6,577 nt of DNA from Candidatus Hydrothermota bacterium (GTDB lineage Bacteria > Hydrothermota > Hydrothermia > B15-G9), in contig QNDP01000076.1 of the NCBI GenBank assembly GCA_003645975.1, positions 1 through 6,577 of the forward strand, in the 5' to 3' direction. Numbering within the stretch: position 1 is the stretch's first letter; each line of letters opens with the position of its first letter. The notes under the pieces were generated by a model. The model ran no database searches and was not told where the DNA came from. It saw nothing but the letters and a program-made list of their open reading frames with translations. Of this stretch, positions 6,162 through 6,577 are shown piece by piece. A program made the translations under genes and the position numbers.

Positions 6162-6238
6162 CTTCCCCTCTGGGGAAGGTTAGGATGGGGGCAAAATTCG
6201 CCTCTCCCTCTGGGGGAGGACGCAGGTGGGGGCAACAC
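6162..6238. repeat. Two tandem copies of a GC-rich hairpin repeat
   Basis: Unit 1 (about 6162-6197) begins with the perfect stem-loop CTTCCCC-TCT-GGGGAAG (6162-6178) and continues to ATGGGGGCAA. Unit 2 (about 6201-6236) begins with CCTCTCCC-TCT-GGGGGAGG (6201-6219, one G-T pair) and continues to GGTGGGGGCAA. The units share the TCT loop, the stem plan and the GGGGGCAA end, at a spacing of about 40 bp. Short hairpin units of this 'CTCCCTCTGGGGGAG ... GGTGGGGGC' kind are known as dispersed intergenic repeats in many bacterial genomes. A degenerate third, inverted copy may lie at about 6122-6150. Confidence 0.65.
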
Positions 6239-6577
6239 CTTGACGGACAGCTTGTTCAACAACCGAAACGGTGGAATCGATTTGGGCGCACCGCTTGTTC
6301 ACCCCTCGAACACCTTACAGGTATCTCCTCTTTCACCTCTCTCGGCCTACCACTGGAGTGCTTCAATTTATTGATTCAAAAAGACTTTTTCAGAACTTTA
6401 CTGTCAAAGCTGGGAAGCGAACACAACCAACAACTTGAAGACAACCATATCGCTTTCCTTTGCGCTGAGTTCTCGAACAACACCGTGTCCAAAAGCAAGC
6501 GATCGGCAATCGAGACGGCAAAAGTGTCATCGACCTTGCTGCCTTCCTCTGGATTTCAACTCGAACTATAATCAAAA

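Larger units (their letters stand above)
5909..6577. other. 670-bp stretch without a convincing gene
   Basis: No frame here on either strand combines a start, a ribosome binding site and recognisable protein similarity. It contains a hairpin downstream of korA (5968-6003), an imperfect long inverted repeat (6046-6082), and two tandem GC-rich hairpin repeats (6162-6238). The AT-richer right part (about 6240-6577) is unassigned. A minus-strand frame from about 6555 to 6388 gives a protein-like peptide (DDTFAVSIADRLLLDTVLF) without a start or binding site, so a decayed gene fragment is possible but unproven. Confidence 0.6.

Noticed and set aside
6134..6571. 145-codon plus-strand frame across the hairpin repeats
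   Set aside because: Its N-terminal third is a translation of the GC-rich repeat units, the rest shows no similarity, and there is no convincing ribosome binding site.
6390..6575. 61-codon minus-strand frame at the right edge
   Set aside because: Arg/Cys-rich composition without family features. A neighbouring frame gives a more protein-like peptide but lacks a start and is closed by a stop near 6556.
1..6577. CRISPR array, tRNA, rRNA, transposase or phage genes
   Set aside because: No regularly spaced direct repeats, cloverleaf or conserved rRNA segments, and no transposase or phage motifs were seen on either strand.

Overview
The window reads as chromosomal DNA of a bacterium with an anaerobic, ferredoxin-linked central metabolism. 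This is inferred from a 2-oxoacid:ferredoxin oxidoreductase alpha subunit (korA), an acyl-CoA synthetase alpha subunit of the SucD family, a Rqc2/RqcH-type NFACT protein and the iron-sulfur queuosine enzyme QueH. Nothing marks it as phage, plasmid or insertion sequence. The phylum cannot be named from the sequence alone; an uncultured anaerobic lineage is a guess.

Layout. From the left edge to 1435 (+) runs the 3' part of an NFACT (RqcH) gene whose start lies outside the window. It converges on, and overlaps by 42 bp, a run of minus-strand genes. Read in their own direction these are a short TPR protein (4694-4365), a 102-residue protein of unknown function ending in CPCGG (4249-3941), a SucD-like acyl-CoA synthetase alpha subunit (3876-2983), and a 520-residue protein (2956-1394) that joins an epoxyqueuosine reductase QueH domain to a peptidase-M28-like domain. 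Divergently from the TPR gene, korA runs on the plus strand (4766-5908). The last 670 bp (5909-6577) contain no convincing gene but hold hairpins and two tandem copies of a GC-rich hairpin repeat.

How the genes fit together. KorA interconverts 2-oxoglutarate and succinyl-CoA using ferredoxin, and a SucD-type enzyme interconverts succinyl-CoA and succinate with ATP or GTP, so the two could be consecutive steps of an oxidative or reductive TCA route. Neither enzyme is complete here: sucC and korB (and korC/korG) are absent from the window. The SucD-like protein also departs from classical SucD at conserved positions and resembles ATP-citrate lyase there, so its acid substrate is uncertain. RqcH (ribosome-associated quality control) and QueH (tRNA queuosine synthesis) both serve translation but are convergent, so shared control is not implied.

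The most notable item is the QueH-M28-like fusion. It is one uninterrupted frame whose junction falls where QueH normally ends, and the M28-like half seems to have lost at least two canonical metal ligands. Secondary points are the ATP-citrate-lyase-like signature in the SucD homologue, the orphan subunits, and a palindromic element upstream of the 102-residue gene.
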